Below are positions 1-6,024 of a DNA stretch of 9,871 nucleotides, piece after piece. The stretch comes from CAYRFQ01 sp964423615 (GTDB lineage: Bacteria > Planctomycetota > Planctomycetia > Gemmatales > Gemmataceae), in assembly GCA_964423615.1 (NCBI GenBank), contig CAYRFQ010000164.1:1-9871 (forward strand), written 5' to 3'. The translations under genes and the position numbers were made by a program. How positions within the stretch are numbered: position 1 is the stretch's first letter; every line of letters starts with the position of its first letter. Below the pieces are notes generated by a model that was given only the letters and a program-made list of their open reading frames with translations, did not search any database and was not told the DNA's origin.

Positions 1-231
1 TTCTCTGAAGAAGTACGACGAGGCCATAGCCAAATTCCAAAAGGCCATAAAAATCAAACCCAACTATGCAAAAGCCTACACCGGCTGGGGCGTGGCCCTG
101 TCTTCTCTGAAGAAGTACGACGAGGCCATAGCCAAATTCCAAAAGGCCATAAAAATCGAACCCAACGATGCGGATGCCTACTACAGCTGGGGCCTGGCCC
201 TGGATTCTCTGAAGAAGTACGACGAGGCCAT
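1..231 (+). repeat. 102-bp tandem repeat encoding TPR units
   Basis: Copies begin at 1, 103 and 205. The first 55 bases of copies 1 and 2 are identical, and copy 3 shares the first 27 before diverging. The period is exactly 34 codons, one TPR. Identity at the nucleotide level, including third codon positions, indicates recent duplication or gene conversion rather than ancient protein repeats. The array probably continues beyond the left edge. Confidence 0.9.
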
Positions 232-1249
232 CGTTCCGTTGGAAAAGGCCATCAAGCTACAGCCTAGGTACCCCAACCCACGAATACTGCTCGGTTTGGT
301 TCACTATCAACAAGGCAGTTTTCGCGAGGCAATAGCTGCCTTTCAAGGAGCCAAGAGAATCCTTCCCCAAAGATATCCTTGGAATCGCTTGGCTCAAACA
401 AAGATTGCAGAGTGCCAACTTTGGCTCGACCGCGAAAAGAAACTTCCTGCCTTCCTCGCCAGTGCGCAAAACGTCTCCGTCCAAGAACACCTCGCCATGG
501 TCACCCTTTGCGTGCGTTACAAAAAACGCTACCGAGACGCCGTGAAACTCTGTGCCGACCTCTTCCAACGAGAACCGAAGCTGGCCAACAACTTGAAAGA
601 GCAACATCGCTACAACGCCGCTTGTGTCGCAACTCTTGCGGCTTCCGGAAAGGGAGCCCACGCCAAAAAAATCGATGCCCAGGAGCGAACACGACTACGC
701 CAACAAGCGCACCAATGGTTGCAAGCCGACCTAACCGTTTCCCAAGCCGCGTTGCAGAAGAACCGATTTTTTGCCAGCACCATCGTGGATCGAATGCAAC
801 ACTGGAAAACCGACAGCGACCTGACCACCGTCCGAGACAAGAAACTTCTGGCCAAACTCCCCAAAGACGAACAACAACCCTGGCAAAAGCTCTGGTCGGA
901 CGTCCAAGTTCTGGAAAAGTCAGCACGCAGTCACTTCAGCGAAACCAAATTCTCGGGCAAACTCCAACGTGACGAAATCTCTCACCCTCTCAAAATGAAG
1001 GCAGGCCACACCTACATCATCAAGATGCAAAGTCAGCAGTTCGACACCTTTTTGCGACTCCACGATTCCAACGGCAAGAAACTCGACGAGAACGACGATA
1101 TCGTCAACGGCAAGATCCAAAACTCGCGTATTCAATACACCCCCAAGACGAACGGGACCTATCGCATCGTTGCTACATCGTTTCAAGGGCGAGGTCGGGG
1201 ACAGTATGAGATTATGATTCGAGAATTTCCCAAACCACCGAGGGACTAA
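2..1249 (+). CDS. TPR-repeat protein with C-terminal PPC-like domain (5' end outside window)
   Basis: The reading frame is already open at the left edge, so the start lies upstream; 415 residues are visible. The first ~100 encode three TPR units of 34 residues (SLKKYDEAI...A.KAIKI.P pattern), a protein-protein interaction scaffold. Visible residues ~190-300 contain YNAACVATLAASGKG, then HQWLQADL, an HW...D.DL..VRD segment and PWQKLWSDV. From memory this helical module closes many planctomycete TPR proteins, often ones with an N-terminal Ser/Thr kinase, so a kinase domain may lie upstream (inference). The last ~95 residues (FSGKL onward, with HTYIIKM, DTFLRLHD and NGTYRIVATS) look like a PPC-type beta-sandwich of the kind appended to secreted planctomycete proteins. 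The GTG at 92 lies inside a TPR and is not a credible start. The stop is TAA. The gene converges on the sigma remnant across 446 bp. The TPR and PPC-like calls are good; the overall role is unknown. Confidence 0.85.
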   Translation, partial: SLKKYDEAIAKFQKAIKIKPNYAKAYTGWGVALSSLKKYDEAIAKFQKAIKIEPNDADAYYSWGLALDSLKKYDEAIVPLEKAIKLQPRYPNPRILLGLVHYQQGSFREAIAAFQGAKRILPQRYPWNRLAQTKIAECQLWLDREKKLPAFLASAQNVSVQEHLAMVTLCVRYKKRYRDAVKLCADLFQREPKLANNLKEQHRYNAACVATLAASGKGAHAKKIDAQERTRLRQQAHQWLQADLTVSQAALQKNRFFASTIVDRMQHWKTDSDLTTVRDKKLLAKLPKDEQQPWQKLWSDVQVLEKSARSHFSETKFSGKLQRDEISHPLKMKAGHTYIIKMQSQQFDTFLRLHDSNGKKLDENDDIVNGKIQNSRIQYTPKTNGTYRIVATSFQGRGRGQYEIMIREFPKPPRD

Positions 1250-1695
1250 CCAAGTTTCGCCTGCGGACTGGTAGGTTTGAGCCCTCGAACAAAGAAGCCA
1301 AGACCTACCTCGTTCGAGAGACTGCCTTGCGAAAGTATTAGAACCGGTTGATTGATAACTTCCGCGATCCACCCATACCGCTGGCAGTTTGCACTGTTTT
1401 TTGAGCGTTGGATCCCTTTGCAAAATTCCAACAGTTGTGTCGATGTCGACGGAGGTGTTTCGTTGGCGTTGTCTTCAGCGCGCCCAAATCTGCCTTGAAC
1501 CCTGCCTTTTCGGCACTTTACGGCTTCCGGTCGATCAAACCGACGCACTACAGCAAGTCGATAGTGAACTGCGCTGGGAATGCTCTTTGAGTTTCGGTGC
1601 CGAGGTAACTTGGTCAACAAACGACTCCAATAGTGAAGCCCTTCAGACCTCTCACGATGATGATTCTTCCAGCAGCGACATGGTTGGGAATCGGT
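1250..1695. other. Convergent intergenic region without a supported gene
   Basis: The 446 bases between the TPR gene stop and the sigma remnant stop hold no reading frame with a recognisable domain. A 124-codon minus-strand frame (1620-1246) has no family signature and no convincing ribosome binding site. In the canonical planctomycete order a kinase would follow the sigma gene here. Past the sigma stop only a short frame (MSLLEESSS, about 1683-1654 on minus) is seen, so no partner kinase remains. The only notable structure is the interleaved inverted repeat at 1270-1318. Confidence 0.6.
1270..1318 (+). other. Interleaved inverted repeats (H-type pseudoknot pattern)
   Basis: Just after the TPR gene stop, arm A (GGTAGGTTT, 1270-1278) can pair with A' (AGACCTACC, 1301-1309) over 9 bp with one G-U. 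Arm B (CTCGAAC, 1284-1290), which lies in the loop of A, can pair with B' (GTTCGAG, 1312-1318) over 7 perfect bp. The order A-B-A'-B' is that of an H-type pseudoknot in the 3' untranslated region. There is no U-tract, so it is not a standard terminator. It could be chance. Confidence 0.35.
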
Positions 1696-2073
1696 TCAGG
1701 ATAGCCACTCGCCCTTCAGGCCCTCGTGGAGTGTGACTTTGGCTTGCCGATAGTGTCGGCGCAACGTCCAAAACGAAATCCCAAGGACTTCGGCTGCCTC
1801 CTGTTGCGGGAGGCCTTGGTACCAGAGCAAATCGAAGACTGCCTTTTGCTCTTCCGGCAGGTTTTCGACCTGGGTGTGAAACTCAGTCCATTGGAGTAGG
1901 CGCGAGACTTCGCTCTTATCCTCGGGGAACTGGGGTTCGAGAGGTTTTACTGAACTCTCATGGTTGCCGCCTCGAGCCTGCCAGGAATGAAGGTTGGCCG
2001 CAAGTCCTTCAGGTCCCCGGTAGCGGCGAGACAAGTCAATGAGTTCTCTGCGAATTTGGGTTCCTTGAGCCAC
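1696..2073 (-). pseudogene. ECF-type RNA polymerase sigma factor remnant (lacks most of region 2)
   Basis: The 125 visible codons start at a GTG that merely lies at the junction and has no convincing ribosome binding site. Residues 7-25 (IRRELIDLSRRYRGPEG) match the segment linking regions 2 and 4 in a planctomycete-type ECF sigma family, as I recall it. Residues ~65-118 form region 4: LPEEQKAVFDLLWYQGLPQQEAAEVLG followed by a recognition helix (TLRRHYRQAK) that would contact the -35 element. The core-binding and -10-recognition part of region 2 is missing. Upstream in this frame the DNA instead encodes the kinase tail in another frame (1947-2073 overlap). Intact relatives are about 180-200 residues. 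Without region 2 it should not work as a sigma factor; the alternative is a small region-4-only DNA-binding protein. It is read as a rearrangement remnant. Confidence 0.7.
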
Positions 2074-3767
2074 ATCTCCAACGAGGGCAGATTGACACCG
2101 GATAACGGGAAACCAGCGTCCGCAAATGCTTTCTCGTATTCTCGAGCCGCCCGACTTGTATCAAAAAATTTTCCATTAACGGAGGTGGCTAAGTTTTGTT
2201 GGACTCGGTCCAAAGCAGTGAGGAACTGGGTGTCTTGGTGAGCCTTTTCCAATTCCTCCCTTGTTCCGTGTGGCACCCAGTAGCTCATCGTTTTTCTTAG
2301 ATCGCCGATTGTTTCTTCCGCCTTCTCATAGTCGTAGCTCGCCAGAAATTCGTAAACTCGACGGATGCCAGCCTGGTAACGGCCATGTTCGGAAGCTCTC
2401 TGGTACCAAATCGCGATTCCGCCTAAGCTCAAACTTCCTAGAAGGATAAATGTAACGAGTGCCAAGATGAGGGTGGCTCGCCTGCGTTTTTGCTCGACGA
2501 TGGCTTTAGCGTCAGATAGCTCCCTCTGAGTTCGCTCGGCTTTAGCTTGGACAGTAGCCTTGGCTGCCTCAATTTCTGCTTGCTTGACTCGAGCTTGGAC
2601 CGACTCCTGATAAGCAGTGACTTGCTCGGCCACTTCGTTTGCGTTGGCGGGTCTGTCTTCACGCCTTGAAGATAGACAACGCCGACACAACTCCACCAGT
2701 TCGTTGTCTGCCTGGCATCGCTCCAAGCGATTCCAACCATCTCGGAGGTCAACCGTTTGGGCTTTGCGAAGTAGGTTTTCTCCCGAATAGGGAGGCAATC
2801 CCGTCAGGATCGTACAAAGAATCGCTCCAAGTCCGAACACATCGGAGCGTTCGTCGATTTGGTCGATCTGACCATTGGCCTGCTCGGGCGGCATGTAAGC
2901 AACGGTCCCCATCACCCTGCCGTCAGCGGTCCCTTCTCTCTCCGGAACACTCGGGTTGAAGTCCGAGGTGGCATCGTTATCCGTGTCTTCCAGGTGCAAG
3001 TCATACGTTGCCGGCTGTACAGATTCGCCGCTCGTCTCTGATGTGGTCTGAGGAAGTTTCTTGGCCAGCCCCCAATCCATCACTTGGACCTCTCCAAAGG
3101 CACCGACCATGATGTTGTTGGGTTTAAGATCGCGGTGGATGACTCCCCGGGAATGCGCGTATGCTACGGTCTGGCAGATTTGTTCGAAAATCGACAGAAG
3201 ACGGGGTAGACGTGTATTGTCTGCATCGGTCGCGGAAGCTTCCTCGCGAAGCAATGCCGAAAGCGTCTCTCCTTCGATGAGTTTCATCGCAAAGTACGGG
3301 CGTCCATCGGGGAGACGGCCTCGTTCATGCACCGGTGGAATCCCTGGGTGTTGGAGGTGCCCTGTGATTTGTGCTTCTTCGAGAAACCTTCGGTCCAAAT
3401 CGCTGTTCGGCCCTGGAGTTTCCAGCATCACCTTGATCGCGAGTTGCCGTTCGAACTCCGTATCGGAGGCTCGCAGGACAACTCCCATTCCTCCGGCAGC
3501 GATCTTATCGCGGATGTGGTAGCGACCGATTTTCTCAGGTACCTTGAAATCGGCAGTCACAGGTGGATCGCTTTGGTGATCTTCGGTCGTGGAAGCGGGA
3601 TCGGGAAACTGGTTGTCGATGTCCTCCAGCTTTCGGATTTGGTTCACCAACTCGGACAACAGTTCGGGACAATCGCGGCAGAGTTCTTCGGGGGTAATGG
3701 TTTCCCCGCGAATGCGGTGCTCTTCCCATTGGTCCAACAAGCTATCAAGTCGCGAATTTCTATCCAT
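1947..3767 (-). CDS. Transmembrane Ser/Thr protein kinase, planctomycete type, probably C-terminally truncated
   Basis: This is a Hanks-type kinase that phosphorylates Ser/Thr on unknown targets. ATG at 3767 is chosen because AAGGAA lies about 8 nt upstream; the adjacent GTG at 3770 would add one residue. Numbering from that GTG: Gly-rich loop ~89-96 (IAAGGMG), ATP lysine K113 (AIK), catalytic loop HRDLKPNN 212-219 with D214, metal-binding DWG 232-234 in place of DFG, and PPE 294-296. An acidic insertion (~240-285) lengthens the activation segment. A charged, coiled-coil-like stretch (~388-430) leads to one membrane span (~431-456), placing the tail outside the cytoplasm. The N-terminal ~55 residues (LDSLLDQWEEHRIRGE...CRDCPELLSEL) are typical of planctomycete kinases usually encoded just after an ECF sigma gene. 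Tail homology (GKFFDTSRAAREYEKAF.DAGF) stops near residue 565; the last ~40 residues come from the DNA that encodes the sigma remnant in another frame. Confidence 0.9.
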   Translation of the reverse strand: MDRNSRLDSLLDQWEEHRIRGETITPEELCRDCPELLSELVNQIRKLEDIDNQFPDPASTTEDHQSDPPVTADFKVPEKIGRYHIRDKIAAGGMGVVLRASDTEFERQLAIKVMLETPGPNSDLDRRFLEEAQITGHLQHPGIPPVHERGRLPDGRPYFAMKLIEGETLSALLREEASATDADNTRLPRLLSIFEQICQTVAYAHSRGVIHRDLKPNNIMVGAFGEVQVMDWGLAKKLPQTTSETSGESVQPATYDLHLEDTDNDATSDFNPSVPEREGTADGRVMGTVAYMPPEQANGQIDQIDERSDVFGLGAILCTILTGLPPYSGENLLRKAQTVDLRDGWNRLERCQADNELVELCRRCLSSRREDRPANANEVAEQVTAYQESVQARVKQAEIEAAKATVQAKAERTQRELSDAKAIVEQKRRRATLILALVTFILLGSLSLGGIAIWYQRASEHGRYQAGIRRVYEFLASYDYEKAEETIGDLRKTMSYWVPHGTREELEKAHQDTQFLTALDRVQQNLATSVNGKFFDTSRAAREYEKAFADAGFPLSGVNLPSLEMWLKEPKFAENSLTCLAATGDLKDLRPTFIPGRLEAATMRVQ

Positions 3768-3836
3768 CACGTTGTTCCTTGTGCGAATGCTGGGTCACCG
3801 AGATCTGTTCCTCTAAGCGAGAGTTGAAGTCTTAAT

Positions 3837-3884
3837 TTGGCAAAAAAATCATTGGTTTTCCAAGATTTTTTTTCGGGAGGCCAA
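3837..3884. terminator. A/T-rich extended inverted repeat, possible bidirectional terminator
   Basis: A run of seven A plus TC (3842-3850) pairs with GA plus seven T (3864-3872). Inside it TTGG (3852-3855) pairs with CCAA (3860-3863) around a TTTT loop, with one bulged A at 3851. Outer arms TTGGC (3837-3841) and GCCAA (3880-3884) extend the symmetry. An A-tract, hairpin, T-tract arrangement works on either strand. It sits between merR and the kinase gene, so it could stop merR transcription from entering the kinase. The GC-poor core stem is weak. Confidence 0.4.
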
Positions 3885-3941
3885 CAGCCGTCAAGTCCAC
3901 CACGTCTCAGGGATGAGTGGTAAAATCCTGTCCGAGAAAGA

Positions 3942-3969
3942 GGACTCGATTCCTTGCAAAATCGAGTCC
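3942..3969 (-). terminator. Hairpin downstream of the MerR gene
   Basis: A 9-bp perfect stem (GGACTCGAT, 3942-3950, with ATCGAGTCC, 3961-3969) closes a 10-nt loop about 57 bp past the MerR stop. On the minus strand it is followed by a pyrimidine-rich TCTTTCTC, a weak U-tract. It is probably the first transcription stop for merR. Confidence 0.45.
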
Positions 3970-4026
3970 GACTCCAACGGCCCCTTTTTCCAGGAGACCG
4001 ATCTCTTCGGGCAAGATATTAACCCA

Positions 4027-4752
4027 CTATCTCCCCATCGCCTTGTTTATGTATTCGAAGACGGTCGAGTCGAAGCCTTGCTTCTGCTGAACGCCTGGTT
4101 CGTTTTCGTAGACGTTTGTAAGCGATCTTTCGATGTCGGGATCGCCTCCGGTGAACTCATTCACCAGACCCATCCAACGCTGAGCAAGTTCCTGGACATA
4201 TGGATCAGAAGGCTCTTTTCCCGCGTCCATTGCCGCTTTTACTTCCTCGATCAGCTTGGGCCATTCAGCTTCGACCTCGCGGATGCGTTCTTCGCCGACT
4301 TCTTCGCGACGCTTCTTGAGCGTTTCGAGTTGCTCAGTCGTGTAGTAATTTTCGAACATGTTCATTACCTCGATCGTTTGGAGAAGGTCATCGACGGAAA
4401 CCTCTTCCGCCGACTGCAACTGGTTTCGTATCTCTTCCAGGCGTAGACAAAGTTTGCGTTCGAGTTCCATACGTTGTCTCAATTGCTCCAAGTGCATGTC
4501 GATGACTTGCGAGAGCGAAAAATCGTGTCGGTCTAGACATCCTTGTACTTCTTCGAGCGAAAAACCGAGTTGTTGTAGAGATCGAATCTGCTGTAACCGA
4601 ACTATATCTTGGGACATGTACACGCGATGCCCAGATTCCGTGTGGTGCGACGGTTTCAGCAGTCCGATTTCGTCGTAGTAGTGCAACGTGCGGATAGAGA
4701 CGCCCGTCATTCGCGCGAGTTGACCCACCTTGATGGAGACTGTTTGTTGCAT
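4027..4752 (-). CDS. MerR-family transcriptional regulator with TipAS-like ligand domain
   Basis: The protein has 241 residues. Start ATG 4752 is preceded by GAGGG (4759-4763) at 6 nt. A TTG at 4782 would add ten residues but falls at the expected transcription start, so it is rejected. Residues 8-35 form the winged helix-turn-helix (VGQLARMTGVSIRTLHYYDEIGLL), the wing is SGHRVY, and 50-75 is the second DNA-contact region (QLGFSLEEV). Residues ~82-118 form the long dimerisation coiled coil. Residues ~132-240 (FENYYTTEQLETLKKRREE, EAEWPKLI.EVK..MD.GK.P, RWMGLVNEFTGGD) match the TipAS fold, which in TipA binds thiopeptide-type ligands and triggers activation by DNA untwisting. The ligand here is unknown. 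The gene stands alone with its own MerR-type promoter. No transporter or resistance gene is adjacent, so targets besides itself are unclear. Confidence 0.92.
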   Translation of the reverse strand: MQQTVSIKVGQLARMTGVSIRTLHYYDEIGLLKPSHHTESGHRVYMSQDIVRLQQIRSLQQLGFSLEEVQGCLDRHDFSLSQVIDMHLEQLRQRMELERKLCLRLEEIRNQLQSAEEVSVDDLLQTIEVMNMFENYYTTEQLETLKKRREEVGEERIREVEAEWPKLIEEVKAAMDAGKEPSDPYVQELAQRWMGLVNEFTGGDPDIERSLTNVYENEPGVQQKQGFDSTVFEYINKAMGR

Positions 4753-4758
4753 CGAAAT

Positions 4759-4763
4759 CCCTC
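4759..4763 (-). promoter_or_regulatory. Ribosome binding site deciding the MerR start
   Basis: GAGGG on the minus strand ends 6 nt before ATG 4752, favouring this start over the upstream TTG at 4782. Confidence 0.65.
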
Positions 4764-4786
4764 GATATTCCTTCGTCCACAATCGA

Positions 4787-4817
4787 ATCGTACGACCTTA
4801 CGTAACGTGAGGATCAA
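4787..4817 (-). promoter_or_regulatory. MerR-type promoter with 19-bp spacer and operator dyad
   Basis: Read on the minus strand, TTGATC (-35, 4812-4817) and TACGAT (-10, 4787-4792) are separated by exactly 19 bp (4793-4811), the stretched spacing of MerR-controlled promoters. The spacer carries an imperfect dyad, CCTCACG-TTA-CGTAAGG (4796-4812), with 6 of 7 bases matched per arm and a form similar to known MerR-family operators. Transcription would start near 4780, about 28 nt before the merR ATG. Together these indicate autoregulation by the adjacent MerR protein. This is inferred from sequence alone. Confidence 0.7.
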
Positions 4818-5058
4818 GTCCCTATTGTTCAAATTCTTTGACTTTTTGCGAGTAGGTGCTGGATTACCCACAAATGGGCACACACGACAAGTTTGATCGA
4901 CCTGATTGACTCAGGTGCTCACAGGACGGAAAGAGAACACCGGAAGAATAGGCTTGGTGGTTCCTCTGGACCGAAGTGATTTGGTTGTGGTTGGTCCAAA
5001 CGGGGGAGATTTGGGAAACGCGGTACACTTCCAGGGTCTCCATCGGTTTCCCTGGTAG

Positions 5059-5895
5059 TCACCTCTTTTTCGGTTTCTTTCGTTTGATTCGCGTCGGTTC
5101 TTGGCTGGCGAGGACACTCTTGCCGTAGGACGTCTTCCAGAGCTTCAAGTCGTGGAGCTCTTTCTTTCCGAGGCGGCGTTTGGAAGCGATGTATTCCTGA
5201 CTGCCGTAAAGTTCTGATGCCTTGGTCGCGTCTATAAATTCCTCGAACACGACATCGAAAACAGTTGGATTCGGTTCCCCTGGGCGAGCATTCCACGGGC
5301 GGGAAGGAACAAACTGGAAGGTCACTTCGTACCAACGGCCATTGTGGTATCGATAGTCGGCTCCGTGAACTCGCACAAACTCGCTCTCGCGACGTTTGTA
5401 TTTGCGACCAGGTGTGTGCCATCTGGGCTTTGGACTCTGGCGAAGCGTGCCGTCCCTGGGGTCTACGTGAAAGAGGTGATGTCGCCAAAACCACCCATTT
5501 CCTCGTGGTTGTCCGATTAGATTCCCCCTCGAATCACAAACTTGTCCGTTGATCAAGCAGGTCGTCGTGAGAACATAATCTTCGATGTGTTGATGGACGT
5601 GAAGTTGAGTCGCGCTGTCGATTCGCAAGTGTTCGCAGATTTCCGAAAACACGTCATTCCAAGGACGACCGCAGTTTGTCCGCAGGTACCGGCGAAGAGG
5701 GCCCAGGTGTTCGTTGAGTTGCTTACACCCCCAACCGTAAAGACGGTGACGAGACATGCTCTCCCGCTTGGGTCGTTCGTCGAGCGGAATTCGTTGTTCC
5801 TGCCGTGCTTTGCCTTTGGGTGTTGGACTTTTGCCACCATCGCCGGCCCCAAACCGTGGGCGGTCGATGATAACGTGTTTCATGTCGTTCCGCAT
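5059..5895 (-). CDS. Planctomycete conserved protein of unknown function
   Basis: The protein has 278 residues, is basic, and has no signal peptide or membrane span. ATG 5895 follows GAGGGG (5901-5906) at 5 nt. ATG 5883 (MKHVIIDRPRFG) is a possible alternative that would match how I remember family members starting. Visible blocks are RPRFG near the N-terminus, LNEHLGPLRRYLRTNCGRPW with DVFSEICEHLR (59-91), an HVH.HIEDYV stretch (99-108), an aromatic/His segment NGWFWRHHLFHVDPRDG (133-149), an HNGRWYEV segment (184-191) and a Lys/Arg-rich tail (RIKRKKPKKR). I recall similar proteins, with the LGPLRRYL...GRPWDKVFSEI core, in planctomycete genomes without assigned function. The basic tail and aromatic core could suit nucleic-acid binding, but that is a guess. 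It lies 129 bp after the histidine kinase on the same strand, and co-transcription is possible. Confidence 0.8.
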   Translation of the reverse strand: MRNDMKHVIIDRPRFGAGDGGKSPTPKGKARQEQRIPLDERPKRESMSRHRLYGWGCKQLNEHLGPLRRYLRTNCGRPWNDVFSEICEHLRIDSATQLHVHQHIEDYVLTTTCLINGQVCDSRGNLIGQPRGNGWFWRHHLFHVDPRDGTLRQSPKPRWHTPGRKYKRRESEFVRVHGADYRYHNGRWYEVTFQFVPSRPWNARPGEPNPTVFDVVFEEFIDATKASELYGSQEYIASKRRLGKKELHDLKLWKTSYGKSVLASQEPTRIKRKKPKKR

Positions 5896-5949
5896 GCTTG
5901 CCCCTCGAACCTTCGATGTCTGTCTGTCAAGACACGAATCGTTCGAGGT

Positions 5950-5965
5950 GGTTCGGGTTCGAACC
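5950..5965. other. Short perfect hairpin between histidine kinase and conserved protein
   Basis: GGTTCG (5950-5955) and CGAACC (5960-5965) form a 6-bp stem around a GGTT loop, followed on the plus strand by CTTTTG. It lies in the 129-bp gap between two minus-strand genes. It could attenuate readthrough or be incidental; related TTCGA words recur around it. Confidence 0.25.
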
Positions 5966-6024
5966 TTTTGACGAGTGGTTTTTGTGGGCGTCTTTTGGCT
6001 TCCAGGGTCCCCAGGTTCGGTTCG

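Larger units (their letters stand above)
4753..5058. other. Intergenic region upstream of merR
   Basis: These 306 bases lie between the conserved protein stop and the merR start. They contain the merR ribosome binding site and promoter, and a small hairpin (ACCTGA 4900-4905 with TCAGGT 4911-4916, 5-nt loop) that lacks a T-tract. No further gene is supported between 4818 and 5058. Confidence 0.6.

Noticed and set aside
379..972. Long plus-strand frame of 197 codons inside the TPR gene
   Set aside because: It is Arg/Pro/Thr-rich, typical of a shifted reading of the real gene, whose frame shows clear homology.
1246..1620. A 124-codon minus-strand frame in the convergent gap
   Set aside because: No domain-like pattern, biased composition, no ribosome binding site, and it overlaps the stop of the TPR gene.
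1947..2090. Programmed frameshift making a kinase-sigma fusion protein
   Set aside because: The kinase tail lies beyond a membrane span and would put sigma region 4 outside the cytoplasm. Region 2 is also absent, and no slippery heptamer was evident near the junction.
3913..4446. Plus-strand frame of 177 codons opposite merR
   Set aside because: It is the complement of the MerR/TipAS coding sequence, which has strong family motifs; this frame has none.
4900..4916. Hairpin ACCTGA/TCAGGT as terminator of the conserved protein gene
   Set aside because: The 6-bp stem has no T-tract on either side and lies about 140 bp from the stop; not enough to call.
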